Shown here in pieces: positions 31,501 through 38,438 of a stretch of DNA of 40,732 nucleotides. The stretch comes from Acidobacteriota bacterium. Lineage in GTDB: Bacteria; Acidobacteriota; Vicinamibacteria; Vicinamibacterales; UBA2999. Each line of letters starts with the position of its first letter. Position 1 is the stretch's first letter. Both the position numbers and the translations under genes were made by a program. The notes beneath the pieces were generated by a model that was not told where the DNA came from, ran no database searches, and saw only the letters and a program-made list of their open reading frames with translations. The stretch spans positions 1 through 40,732 of the forward strand of contig JALHON010000006.1 of the NCBI GenBank assembly GCA_022842985.1. The letters are read 5' to 3'.

Positions 31501-34500
31501 CGGCGCCGGCCGGCGCGACCGGCCGTGTCGATGTCACCGTGAAGGGCCTCACGCACCAGGCGCTGCAGCCGTGGCTGCCGCCCGAGTCGCTGGCGCAGAT
31601 GGATGCCCGCGTGTCGGCCACGCTCGGGCTCGACGTGACGGCGCTCGCCCTCGACGGCGTGCGCGGCACGCTCGTGCTCGATGACGCGGCGCTCACCGCG
31701 GCCGGCGTCCCCATCACGCAGGTGCGGCCGGCGCGCATGTCGATTGCCGCCGGCACGCTGCGGTTCGATGACGTGGCCTTCAGCGCCGGCACGCCCGTGG
31801 TCATCGGCGGCACGGTGTCGTTCCGCGACGAGACCGTGCTCGATGTGACGCTCACCGGCACGCCGGGCCTGCGGCCGTTCTCGGTGCTGTCGCCCTCGAT
31901 GGCCGTGGATGGCGCCGCCACGCTCGACCTGCGCGTCACCGGCACGCCGCAGGCGCCGCTCGTCAATGGGCGCATCGATCTCGACGATGCCGAGATCGTG
32001 ATGCGCGATCCGCGCGTCATCGCCTCCGATATCTCCGGGCCGATCCTCTTTGCCGGCGATCGCGTGACGCTCGGCAATCTCAAGGGTTTCCTGAACGGCG
32101 GCGACTTCGAGGCGAGCGGCACGGCGCGCGTGCTCGGCGTGGATGTCGCCACCGGCGAGTTCACGCTGCAGGCGCGCGGCGTCGCCGTCGAGTATCCGAA
32201 GAACGTCGACAGCGAGATCGACGCGCTGCTCCAGTTCGCGCCCGGCGCCACGCCCACGCTCAAGGGCGACGTGCGCATCCTGCGCGGCGCCTACCGCGCC
32301 ACCATCAGCCTGCCGGCGCTCGTGGCGTTCAACGCCACCCGCACGGTGCCGCGTGTCGCGCCCGGCTATCTCGATCGACTGCAGCTCGATCTGTCGGTCT
32401 CGACCGAGGACGACATCATCATCGACAACAACTACGGCCGCTTCGAGGCCGGCGCCAACGTGCGCCTGCAGGGCACCGGCGCCAGGCCCGCGGTGACCGG
32501 CCGCGCCGAGCTGCGCGAGGGCGGCGAAGTATTCATGCTCGGCGGCCTCTACCGCCTCAACGAAAGCACCATCGCCTTCAGCAACCCCAACGCCATCGAG
32601 CCCGACATGAACATCTCGATGGTGACGCGCTCGAACGGCGCCGACCAGACGCTCACGCTGAGTGGCACGCTCGACAAGCTGCAGACGAGCGTCGTGTCGA
32701 GCGACCCGAACGCCAGCCCCAGCCTGGCCGCGCTCTTCGTGGGCGGCGACACCACGCTCGATCGCGGCGATGCGCTGCGGCTGCTGTCCGGAGAGCTGCT
32801 CGGTGTCACCGGCCGCGCCATCGGCCTCGACAGCCTGCGCCTCGAACGCGGCTTCAGCGGCGACGACGTGCGGCAGGACCCCGGCCTCGTCGCCGATCTC
32901 GGCCAGGACCCGGCGACACGGCTCACGCTGTCGAAGCAGCTGTCGTCGGACGTGGAAGTGGTGCTGTCGCAGGGGATCGGGCAGGGCGCGCTCTCGGGCT
33001 ACGTGACCTGGCGGCCGCTGCGCGGCGTGGAACTGCGCGGCACCTCGCTCGACAACACCGACCGCCTGCTCTCGGTGCGGCACGACATCTCGTTCGGCGG
33101 CGCGAAACTGCAGGCGGCGCCGCGGCGGGTGCTGGGGAAGGTCGCGGACGTGCGGTTCGCCGGCGCGCCGGCAGAAGACGAAGCGGCGCTGCGCGGCCGC
33201 CTGCGGCTCACCGCCGGCGAGACCTTCGACTTCATCCGCTGGCGCGATGACGTCGAACGTCTGCAGGCGTGGTACCGCGAGGGTGGCTTTCTCGAGGCGC
33301 GTGTGCGGGCCTCGCGCGCCGACCAGCCGGATGGACGGATCGCGCTCATCTACACGGTGGAGCGCGGGCCGGCCACCGAGCTCCGCGTGGAGGGGATGGA
33401 AGTGCCGGGCCGTCTGCGGCGGCAGCTCGAGAGCACGTGGTCGGACGCGGTGTTCGATCGGTTCCTGCTCGACGAGATCCAGTCGGCGCTGCAGTTCGAA
33501 CTCATCCGCCGCAACGTCGTCAACGCGCAGGTCGAGGCCGTCGTCAGCGCGAGCGACCCCGTGAAGGTGATTACCGCCACGGTGCGCAACGGCCAGGCCG
33601 CGACACGCCGGCGGATTCTGTACGACGGCGCCGTCACGCTGTCGCCGGCGCAGCTCGACGCCGAGGTCGGGGTGTGGGGGCTGCACGATTGGGGCTGGCT
33701 CTACCCGCCGTCCATCGCCAACGCGATCACGAACCGTTACGACGCCGAGGGGCGGCGGGCCGCGCGTGTGACGGCCGGTGAGCCGGTGGTGGTGGACGGA
33801 CAGGCGCTGCTCACGATGACCATCGACGAGGGCCCGCTCACGACGGTCGCGAGCGCCACGGTCACCGGCGCCGAGGGCGCCCTGGCCGACGGCGCGCAGG
33901 CGATCGTCGACGGCCTCATGGGACGCCCGTTCCGCTACGGCGAGGTGGACGCCGCCGCGCGTCAGGTCGAGGCCCGTTTCCGGACCGCCGGCTACAACAA
34001 CGTGCAGGTCGTGCCGCTCGTGACCGCGCCGCCCGACAGTGTCACGGCCGAAGTGCGCCTCGACATCACGCCGGGCCGGCAGCAGCGGCTCGCGCAGGTG
34101 CTCGTGAGCGGCGCCGACCGCACGCATCCGGGCGCGGTCGAGAGCGCCCTTGGCCTCGACAGCGGCGATCCGGTGAACTTCACGCAGTGGGCGCAGGCCC
34201 GTAAGCGCGTGTTCGACACCAACGTGTTCCGGCAGGTGGACGTGCGGCCGGAAGTGCTGCCCGAGCCGAACGCCGACGGCACGGAAGCCGTCAACGCACG
34301 CGTCACGGTGGCCGAGTGGCCGACGTGGCGGCTCCGCTACGGTCTGCAGCTCGACGATCGCAGTCAGCTGGAGCAGGGCGACGACACGTCGCTGGCCCGC
34401 CGCCGCGACCTCGGCGTGGTCGGTAACCTGCAGAACCGCAACGTCTTCGGGCGGGCCTTCACCTTCGGCGTCTTCGGCCAGGTGGCGCGCAGTCTGCGGT

Positions 34501-35333
34501 CGGGCAACACCTACCTGACGTTCCCGACGCTGTTCGGCCGGGCGGTGCAGACGAACGTCTTCGCCGGGGCGTCGCGCCAGGACGTGCCGCTCGACGACAC
34601 CGAGGAGTTCTTTCTCCGGCGCGAGCGCATGCAGCTGTCGCTCGAGCAGCGGATTCGCCGCGGCCGCGCGCTCGAGATCGCCTACGGGTATCGTCTCAAG
34701 CGTGAGGTGCTCGACGCCCTGGACCCCGACGATCCGTTCTATCTCGCGCCGCTCACCGGCCGCTTCACGGGCACCGCGTTCGTCGACCGGCGTGACGATC
34801 CGTTCAACGCCTCGCGCGGCTGGTTCGGGTCGTTCAACGCCGAACGGGTCACCGAGTTCGAGTCGAACGAAGACGCCATCAAGGTGCAGGGCACGTATCA
34901 CCGCTATCAGGCCGTGGGGCCGGTGGTGCTGGCGTCGGCAGCGCGTGTGGGCGGGTCGTTTCTGAGCCCGCTCTCATTCGGCGAGCGGTTCTTCCTCGGC
35001 GGCGCGGATACGGTGCGCGGCTACGGCGAGAGCCTGATCGGCCCGAAGACGTTCACCGGGTCGGCGCGCGGCGGCAACGCGCTGCTCATCCTGAACCAGG
35101 AAGTGCGCGTGCCGCTCTATCGCTGGATTCGCGGTGTGGCGTTCGTGGATGCCGGGAACGTCTTCGAGGCGAATTCGGCGCTCAGCGTCACCGATCTCGA
35201 GGTGGGCTACGGCGTAGGCCTGCGGCTGCACACGCCGTTCTCGATCTTCCGCGTGGACCTCGGCATTCCGGCCAATGGCGCGGCCGGCCAGCGCGCGAAG
35301 CGCTGGTATTTCGGCCTGGGACACATCTTCTAG
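28566..35333 (+). CDS. TamB-like/Omp85 fusion: AsmA/TamB domain joined to POTRA and beta-barrel
   Basis: A single uninterrupted 2255-codon gene. Residues about 9-28 form a signal-anchor helix ('LAWAAAALAALVGAAIVLVH') with no clear signal-peptidase site. A very long beta-rich region (about 30-1520) has the repetitive TamB/AsmA pattern and the DUF490-like end ('GDVRILRGAYRATISLPALV', 'GGEVFMLGGLYRLNESTIAF', 'LLSGELLGVTGRAIGLDSLR'). From about 1540 POTRA-like repeats appear ('TPGRQQRLAQVLVSGADRTH', 'RVFDTNVFRQVDVRPEV'). An Omp85 barrel follows (about 1920-2255) with the VRGY motif at about 2148 and a C-terminal phenylalanine. TamB and TamA are usually separate proteins of the inner and outer membranes that insert outer-membrane proteins and move phospholipids. 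Here both are in one chain. The gene is divergent from the peroxiredoxin and has its own promoter box. Confidence 0.88.
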   Translation: MRLKVPGRLAWAAAALAALVGAAIVLVHTPPAARWGRDWLVRQVAAQFQLELATSRLAVNLFTRRVTLDDVRRAAAGHAGEPFFTARRLEARLPWAVFRGTVRVSMLEVDDARVWLVREGGAIVNLPPPSGQPPPAAARRFDLRGLRARNLAVDYEDRTGDVDVSVSALTLSLDERDIRIFAGASGTIAAERLRVRMGAHETTSAPLSGRLAFDGSNVSLQALTVPLPEGRIVVDGRVNRALDDLRFALTLAGSLDYEALAAWTPPPVPVSGAGAFEGTFEGPLGGYELRANFTAPGLHIGRASGLPLAGTIAITPPRAHVETFTLTAPRTAASPRDGVVTGQFTYEFGRGASELVARFRDLDLDVALAANDQAPTTFAAWQRGDVTLRRASPQAPMHLTASGTSTFLTRADRVAVDGTWQATLADERWFVRHDHRLLDTARAYGTMAWPAADDPARSVLSGPLTLQVTDVGPMIRAARRSGINLSTSLDGVTGPAHGDLVMDGSMARMVIRGRVASDALALSTGAPATALADIVYDGDTLDATHFELTTPGARIAGNVAMGMVSGALAGAFTADADDLPRLAAPWASLTGLTGTARMAGTIGGTTAVPDVPFTAQSTPLDLDGQHIGTVDVAARLRGTVVEITRGAVQQTPGVLTATGTVDYLTGAYDLAIDGTSLHWKNPVEGAPISAVTMDVAFAGAGTFEAPGGSGTLTATPVGGSIGDFIGAADVRWQFAGGVLNTTAFLPSLRSWAQATIEPRAPYAVRGVAAVNALDVQPFALAAGALTQAVTGTVGLSAAFDGTLEDPATLQAFINLQQVALLVGGLPVTLDRPARITARVDDFSVDDLALTVGTSALTASGRFHDTSDRPLRAAYAGSLSDVVALGRAVGVAPEITATGGLNATWESRGSLANARSTVEVTTAWITMPGYPPLQALDASATYDGTLLSLDRLSATWQGGAIAATARLPRPLLEAAMNGSAAPAGATGRVDVTVKGLTHQALQPWLPPESLAQMDARVSATLGLDVTALALDGVRGTLVLDDAALTAAGVPITQVRPARMSIAAGTLRFDDVAFSAGTPVVIGGTVSFRDETVLDVTLTGTPGLRPFSVLSPSMAVDGAATLDLRVTGTPQAPLVNGRIDLDDAEIVMRDPRVIASDISGPILFAGDRVTLGNLKGFLNGGDFEASGTARVLGVDVATGEFTLQARGVAVEYPKNVDSEIDALLQFAPGATPTLKGDVRILRGAYRATISLPALVAFNATRTVPRVAPGYLDRLQLDLSVSTEDDIIIDNNYGRFEAGANVRLQGTGARPAVTGRAELREGGEVFMLGGLYRLNESTIAFSNPNAIEPDMNISMVTRSNGADQTLTLSGTLDKLQTSVVSSDPNASPSLAALFVGGDTTLDRGDALRLLSGELLGVTGRAIGLDSLRLERGFSGDDVRQDPGLVADLGQDPATRLTLSKQLSSDVEVVLSQGIGQGALSGYVTWRPLRGVELRGTSLDNTDRLLSVRHDISFGGAKLQAAPRRVLGKVADVRFAGAPAEDEAALRGRLRLTAGETFDFIRWRDDVERLQAWYREGGFLEARVRASRADQPDGRIALIYTVERGPATELRVEGMEVPGRLRRQLESTWSDAVFDRFLLDEIQSALQFELIRRNVVNAQVEAVVSASDPVKVITATVRNGQAATRRRILYDGAVTLSPAQLDAEVGVWGLHDWGWLYPPSIANAITNRYDAEGRRAARVTAGEPVVVDGQALLTMTIDEGPLTTVASATVTGAEGALADGAQAIVDGLMGRPFRYGEVDAAARQVEARFRTAGYNNVQVVPLVTAPPDSVTAEVRLDITPGRQQRLAQVLVSGADRTHPGAVESALGLDSGDPVNFTQWAQARKRVFDTNVFRQVDVRPEVLPEPNADGTEAVNARVTVAEWPTWRLRYGLQLDDRSQLEQGDDTSLARRRDLGVVGNLQNRNVFGRAFTFGVFGQVARSLRSGNTYLTFPTLFGRAVQTNVFAGASRQDVPLDDTEEFFLRRERMQLSLEQRIRRGRALEIAYGYRLKREVLDALDPDDPFYLAPLTGRFTGTAFVDRRDDPFNASRGWFGSFNAERVTEFESNEDAIKVQGTYHRYQAVGPVVLASAARVGGSFLSPLSFGERFFLGGADTVRGYGESLIGPKTFTGSARGGNALLILNQEVRVPLYRWIRGVAFVDAGNVFEANSALSVTDLEVGYGVGLRLHTPFSIFRVDLGIPANGAAGQRAKRWYFGLGHIF

Positions 35334-35339
35334 GCGGGG

Positions 35340-35367
35340 CTCGGGGCCCGGGACTCGGGGCCCGGAA
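35340..35367 (+). repeat. Tandem 14-bp direct repeat (two copies)
   Basis: CTCGGGGCCCGGGA is followed at once by CTCGGGGCCCGGAA, one mismatch at the end. Each unit contains the palindrome GGGCCC. It lies right after the fusion-gene stop, in the convergent intergenic region. Confidence 0.8.
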
Positions 35368-35379
35368 AAGGGTGCAGAG

Positions 35380-35426
35380 ACGCCGCCGGGGCGACGCGGG
35401 CATATACCCCCGCGGGCCGGCGGCGT
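35380..35426. terminator. Long two-stem hairpin between convergent genes
   Basis: The outer arms ACGCCGCCGG / CCGGCGGCGT pair perfectly (10 bp), and inner arms CGCGGG / CCCGCG pair (6 bp) around the loop CATATACC. It sits in the 144-bp gap between the TamB-Omp85 gene and the TPR gene, so it most likely ends transcription of both. TTCT directly follows on the plus strand. Confidence 0.5.
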
Positions 35427-35477
35427 TCTGCCACGGTGCACGGCGGGGGAGTCCCCGGCGCCACCGCATGTCGGGCG

Positions 35478-36086
35478 CTACCCTCGCAGGGAGTTCAGCG
35501 CCAGTTGCACCTGACGCTTCTCGGGCGCGTCGGGGGCGAGCTGCAGGAACACCTGGAAGTGTTCCGCCATCTTGTTGAACCGCTTCGCCCGCTGATGCGC
35601 CAGGCCCGCGTTGTAGTGGGCGTAGGCGAATTCGGGCATCAGGTCGGACGCGCGGTCGAGCACCTGCGAGGCTTCGTCGAACTCGCCGCGCTTGATGAGC
35701 ACGAGACCCAGCTGGTAGAACGCGAACCCCGACTCGCCGCTCATGTCGCGGGCCTTGCGCCCCTCGTTCGCGGCTTCATCGAGGTTGTTGTCGAGCAGGC
35801 CGATGGCCGACTGGCCGATGGCGTGCCATGTCTGGTCGTTGCCGTTCGCCAGCCGCGCGAATTCCGCCCGGGCGTCGTTGTGCCGGTCGAGCTTGAGCAG
35901 CGCCTGACCGGCGAGATAGGCCGCGACGGGATCGTCGTTGCCGGCGGCGCGCTCGGTGTTCACGCGCTGCACGGCCTCGTCGTAGGCGCCGCGTTCGTAG
36001 AGCTTCTGCGCGCTCGACTGTTCAGCCGCGAGCGGCGCGGCGAGCAGGGCGGCAAGGGCCGAGGTGGCGGCGAGGTGCTTCAGCAT
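35478..36086 (-). CDS. Exported TPR-repeat protein
   Basis: A 202-residue protein with signal peptide 'MLKHLAATSALAALLAAPLA' (cleavage near AAEQ) and several tetratricopeptide repeats. Recognisable repeats include 'AQKLYERGAYDEAVQRVNTE', 'AYLAGQALLKLDRHNDARAE', 'AFYQLGLVLIKRGEFDEASQ' and 'AHYNAGLAHQRAKRFNKMAE'. TPR arrays are protein-interaction scaffolds, so it probably works as an assembly factor in the periplasm. The upstream part of the long ORF (to 36482) is antisense shadow of the DinB-like gene. The ATG at 36086 has only a weak ribosome site (AAGG). It is convergent with the TamB-Omp85 gene, and a role in outer-membrane assembly is conceivable but not shown. Confidence 0.85.
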   Translation of the reverse strand: MLKHLAATSALAALLAAPLAAEQSSAQKLYERGAYDEAVQRVNTERAAGNDDPVAAYLAGQALLKLDRHNDARAEFARLANGNDQTWHAIGQSAIGLLDNNLDEAANEGRKARDMSGESGFAFYQLGLVLIKRGEFDEASQVLDRASDLMPEFAYAHYNAGLAHQRAKRFNKMAEHFQVFLQLAPDAPEKRQVQLALNSLRG

Positions 36087-36223
36087 GACCTTGAGCTTTG
36101 CAAGCGAGGTGCCATTCGTGGCGCTCGAATCCGCCCCCGGAAACGCCGCCTCGCCTGATCTTGAGACGGGCGATCGTGTCCTTTGGTCCCCCGGGGTGTA
36201 CAAAATGACCCTCGGAGGCGGCG

Positions 36224-36718
36224 ATGAGGAACGCGGAACAACTGGCCGATCTGGTCGAGCGGGTCGTGGAAGGAGACCCCTGGCATGGGTCGAACGTGGT
36301 GGCGCTGCTCGAGGGCGTGTCGGCCGCTGACGCCGCCCGCCGCGTCGTGCCCGGGGCCCATTCGATCTGGGAGCTCGTGCTGCACATGACCGGCTGGACG
36401 CGCGAGGTGCAGGCGCGGCTCGCCGGGGCGGCTGCCGGTGAACCGGCCGCGGGCGACTGGCCCGAGGTGCGCGAGGCGTCACCCGCCGCCTGGGCCGCCG
36501 CCGTGACGGCGCTCGTCGACAGTCACCGCGACCTTGCCGCCGCCCTGCGCGCCACCGACGACGCGCAACTGGCGAGGCCCGTGGTCGATCGCCGCGATCC
36601 GGCGGCCGGGACCGGCCTGTCGCACTATCTGACGCTGCACGGACTCGTGCACCACACGACGTATCACGCGGGCCAGATCGCGCTGCTCAGGCGCGCGATC
36701 GAGGCCCGCGTGCCGTAG
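36224..36718 (+). CDS. DinB-family (DUF664/YfiT-like) putative metalloprotein
   Basis: A 164-residue four-helix-bundle protein of the DinB/YfiT superfamily. The metal-binding histidines appear in 'AHSIWELVLHMTGWTREVQA' (first His, helix 2) and in 'LHGLVHHTTYHAGQIALLRR' (second and third His, helix 4), the canonical triad. Family members bind a divalent metal and include thiol- or bacillithiol-S-transferases; most are uncharacterised. A good Shine-Dalgarno (GGAGG) lies 5 nt before the ATG, and TGTACAAAAT about 30 bp upstream could be part of its promoter. It is divergent from the TPR gene and ends 4 bp before the stop of the convergent repeat protein. Confidence 0.88.
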   Translation: MRNAEQLADLVERVVEGDPWHGSNVVALLEGVSAADAARRVVPGAHSIWELVLHMTGWTREVQARLAGAAAGEPAAGDWPEVREASPAAWAAAVTALVDSHRDLAAALRATDDAQLARPVVDRRDPAAGTGLSHYLTLHGLVHHTTYHAGQIALLRRAIEARVP

Positions 36719-36722
36719 CGAA

Positions 36723-37046
36723 CTACCAGCGGCCGCGCCGCCGGTCGGGGCTCGTGCCCGGGCCGCCGCGTGGTCCCGGCGGGTTCTCCCAGTTCGTGCC
36801 CCGGCCGCCCACGGGCCCCGGCGGGTTGTGATCGCGGTCGCGGAACCGGCGCATCCGGTAGGGGCTGGCGCCCGGGCCGCCGCGCGGCCCCGGCGGGTTC
36901 TGCCAGTTCGTGCCCGGGCCGCCGCGCAGGCCGGGCGGGTTGTGGCGGCGGTGCGGGTGGGCGTCGGCCGTGGCAGCGCCGACGAGCAGCACGGCGAGCG
37001 CCGCAAGGGTCAGCGAGCGGAGCCTGGGAAGGGACGTCGGGGTCAT
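36723..37046 (-). CDS. Small exported Pro/Gly repeat protein (NPPGPRGGPG repeats)
   Basis: A 107-residue protein with signal peptide 'MTPTSLPRLRSLTLAALAVL' (cleavage near ATADA) and a GGAGG ribosome site 5 nt upstream. The mature part is made of four copies of an approximately 10-14-residue unit, H/Q/D/E-N-PPG-x-x-GG-x-G-(T)-x-x: 'HNPPGLRGGPGTNWQ', 'NPPGPRGGPGASPYR', 'HNPPGPVGGRGTNWE' and 'NPPGPRGGPGTSPDR'. I have seen similar short secreted repeat proteins in Acidobacteriota and Proteobacteria, none with a known role. The repeats alternate TNW- and ASP/TSP-type ends. It could be a structural or metal-binding surface peptide; nothing more can be said. Collagen similarity is superficial because strict Gly-x-y triplets are absent. 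Confidence 0.8.
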   Translation of the reverse strand: MTPTSLPRLRSLTLAALAVLLVGAATADAHPHRRHNPPGLRGGPGTNWQNPPGPRGGPGASPYRMRRFRDRDHNPPGPVGGRGTNWENPPGPRGGPGTSPDRRRGRW

Positions 37047-37355
37047 GCGATCCTCCGTGGAACGCGGCTGGAACGTGGCATCTACCGGCTTAGACCGCCC
37101 CCGGGGCGCGGGGTTGAATCCCGGCGAATGGCGTCGCCACCGGAGCGCCCGGGCTGCTATACTCGCCGGGAGCATTACGCACAGGGGCAGTCCGGGGCGG
37201 AAGCAAGGCGCCGGATGTTCACCAGCAGCCGCCCACCGGGTGGCTCGCGTCCAGCTCGCGCGGACCTTCGGTCGTCACCGCGCACTGGCCGTGCGGAAAT
37301 GCTGGCGCCACGCACGGGACCGCGTGCACGGCGCACTCAATCGATTCCAGTTCGA
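37047..37355. other. Intergenic or leader region upstream of the SGNH gene
   Basis: About 309 bp between the divergent repeat protein and the SGNH gene. It contains one clear -10-like TATACT (37158-37163, plus strand). The downstream stretch to 37355 is open in the SGNH frame but has many A/T third positions, unlike real genes here, so I treat it as untranslated leader or as an uncertain N-terminal extension. I recognise no riboswitch or RNA gene in it. Confidence 0.5.
37158..37163 (+). promoter_or_regulatory. Putative -10 box upstream of the SGNH-MBOAT operon
   Basis: TATACT, the same consensus as at other promoters in the window, but here no start codon lies 6-8 nt downstream. It predicts a leader of about 45 nt (start at 37215) or about 185 nt (start at 37356). 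Confidence 0.45.
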
Positions 37356-38438
37356 GTGTCGTCACATTCTCCGGCCGTAGCTCGCGGTGAGTCCGCGCGT
37401 TCCCGACACGCGACGTGGGCGCTCGCCCTCGTGGTGGCGGCGGCGTTCGTCGCGCCGCTCTCGCTGCGCGCGCTCAATCGTGTGGTGGTCGGCGTGCCGC
37501 CCGGCCCCGGCTACCTGCCGTCGCTCGAGTTGAGCCGCCCGCATCGCCCGTTCGACCGCGGCCCGATCGAGAATCTGCGCTACGGGAATCCGGCCTGGGT
37601 GTTCATCGGCGACTCGATGATGGGCACGCGCATCGACCCCATCCAGCTCGGTGAGATCTCCAGCACGCACGACGAGCTCGTGCTGTTCCTCAATCACCCG
37701 GCGACCGGGCCGGCCTGGTGGTATCTGGCGTTCAAGAATCACCTCGTGGCGTCGGGCGTGAAGCCGCGGGCCGTGTTCGTGTTCTTTCGCGACACCAATC
37801 TGACCGATACGTTGTTCCGGCTCGAGAGTCTCTATGGCAACGCGCTCGACGACGTGGCGCTGCCGCAGGAACCCGAACTCGACGCTCTCGTCGAAGCGCG
37901 GCGCGGCGGGTGGCGCGCGCGGCTGCACACGGCGGCAGTGCGTGTCTACGAGTCAGACGTCACGACCGGCTGGCTCGAACCCGGCGTGCGCCGCTGGTTC
38001 GTCAACTGGCGCTTTCCTGATGCCTCCGCGCGTGAGCGGTTCGACCGCTCGCTCAACGAACGTTTCGATCTCGCGAACCTGCGTGCCGATGTCGCCGCTG
38101 ACTTCGCGGACGCGAACGATGCGGCTGATTTCGCCCGCGACCTGCCCACGTCGGTGCTGCCGCTCATGATCGACCTCGCGAAGCAGCACGGCATCCAGTT
38201 GTGCTTCGTGCGTGTGCAGCGCCGTCCGAACGGCACGGTGCCGCCGCCGCAGTCGCCGAACCTGCAGCGCTACGTCAGCGACCTCAAGGCATGGCTCACG
38301 GCCAACGGCGCCCTCTTCCATGACGACTGGGGCGATCCGGAACAGCCCGAGTCGATCTACGCCGACGGTGATCACGTCCGCGACCGCCGCCACTACACGG
38401 CGCTCTTCCGCCGCCGGCTGGACCCGCTGTTCCGATGA
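37356..38438 (+). CDS. Membrane-anchored SGNH-hydrolase-like protein (AlgJ/AlgX-type partner of MBOAT)
   Basis: About 360 residues from the GTG at 37356, which I prefer because codon use becomes gene-like only around 37390. In-frame ATGs at 37215 and 37299 are alternatives, so the start is uncertain. An N-terminal helix ('TWALALVVAAAFVAPLSLRA') anchors the protein. The catalytic Ser is in 'PAWVFIGDSMMGTRIDPIQL' (GDS motif) and the probable Asp/His pair in 'YADGDHVRDRRHYTALF', the SGNH signature. Such proteins receive an acyl group from the MBOAT partner and transfer it to an extracellular polysaccharide. It overlaps the MBOAT gene by 4 nt (ATGA), so the two form one functional pair. Confidence 0.75.
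   Translation: MSSHSPAVARGESARSRHATWALALVVAAAFVAPLSLRALNRVVVGVPPGPGYLPSLELSRPHRPFDRGPIENLRYGNPAWVFIGDSMMGTRIDPIQLGEISSTHDELVLFLNHPATGPAWWYLAFKNHLVASGVKPRAVFVFFRDTNLTDTLFRLESLYGNALDDVALPQEPELDALVEARRGGWRARLHTAAVRVYESDVTTGWLEPGVRRWFVNWRFPDASARERFDRSLNERFDLANLRADVAADFADANDAADFARDLPTSVLPLMIDLAKQHGIQLCFVRVQRRPNGTVPPPQSPNLQRYVSDLKAWLTANGALFHDDWGDPEQPESIYADGDHVRDRRHYTALFRRRLDPLFR

Noticed and set aside
28473-34901. A 2142-aa minus-strand ORF opposite the TamB-Omp85 gene
   Set aside because: Its composition is Arg/His/Ala/Gly-rich without domain signatures or ribosome site; it is the mirror of a GC3-biased real gene.
36723-37046. Collagen-like protein
   Set aside because: Gly is not at every third residue; the repeat is a Pro/Gly decamer-like unit, not a triple-helix pattern.
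36828-37355. N-terminal extension of the SGNH ORF from 36828
   Set aside because: It covers the antisense of the repeat protein and shows unbiased third positions; the plausible protein begins shortly before the membrane helix.
36910-37380. 156-aa plus-strand ORF before the SGNH gene
   Set aside because: It runs antisense to the repeat-protein gene, has no ribosome site or recognisable motif, and has poor codon bias in its free part.
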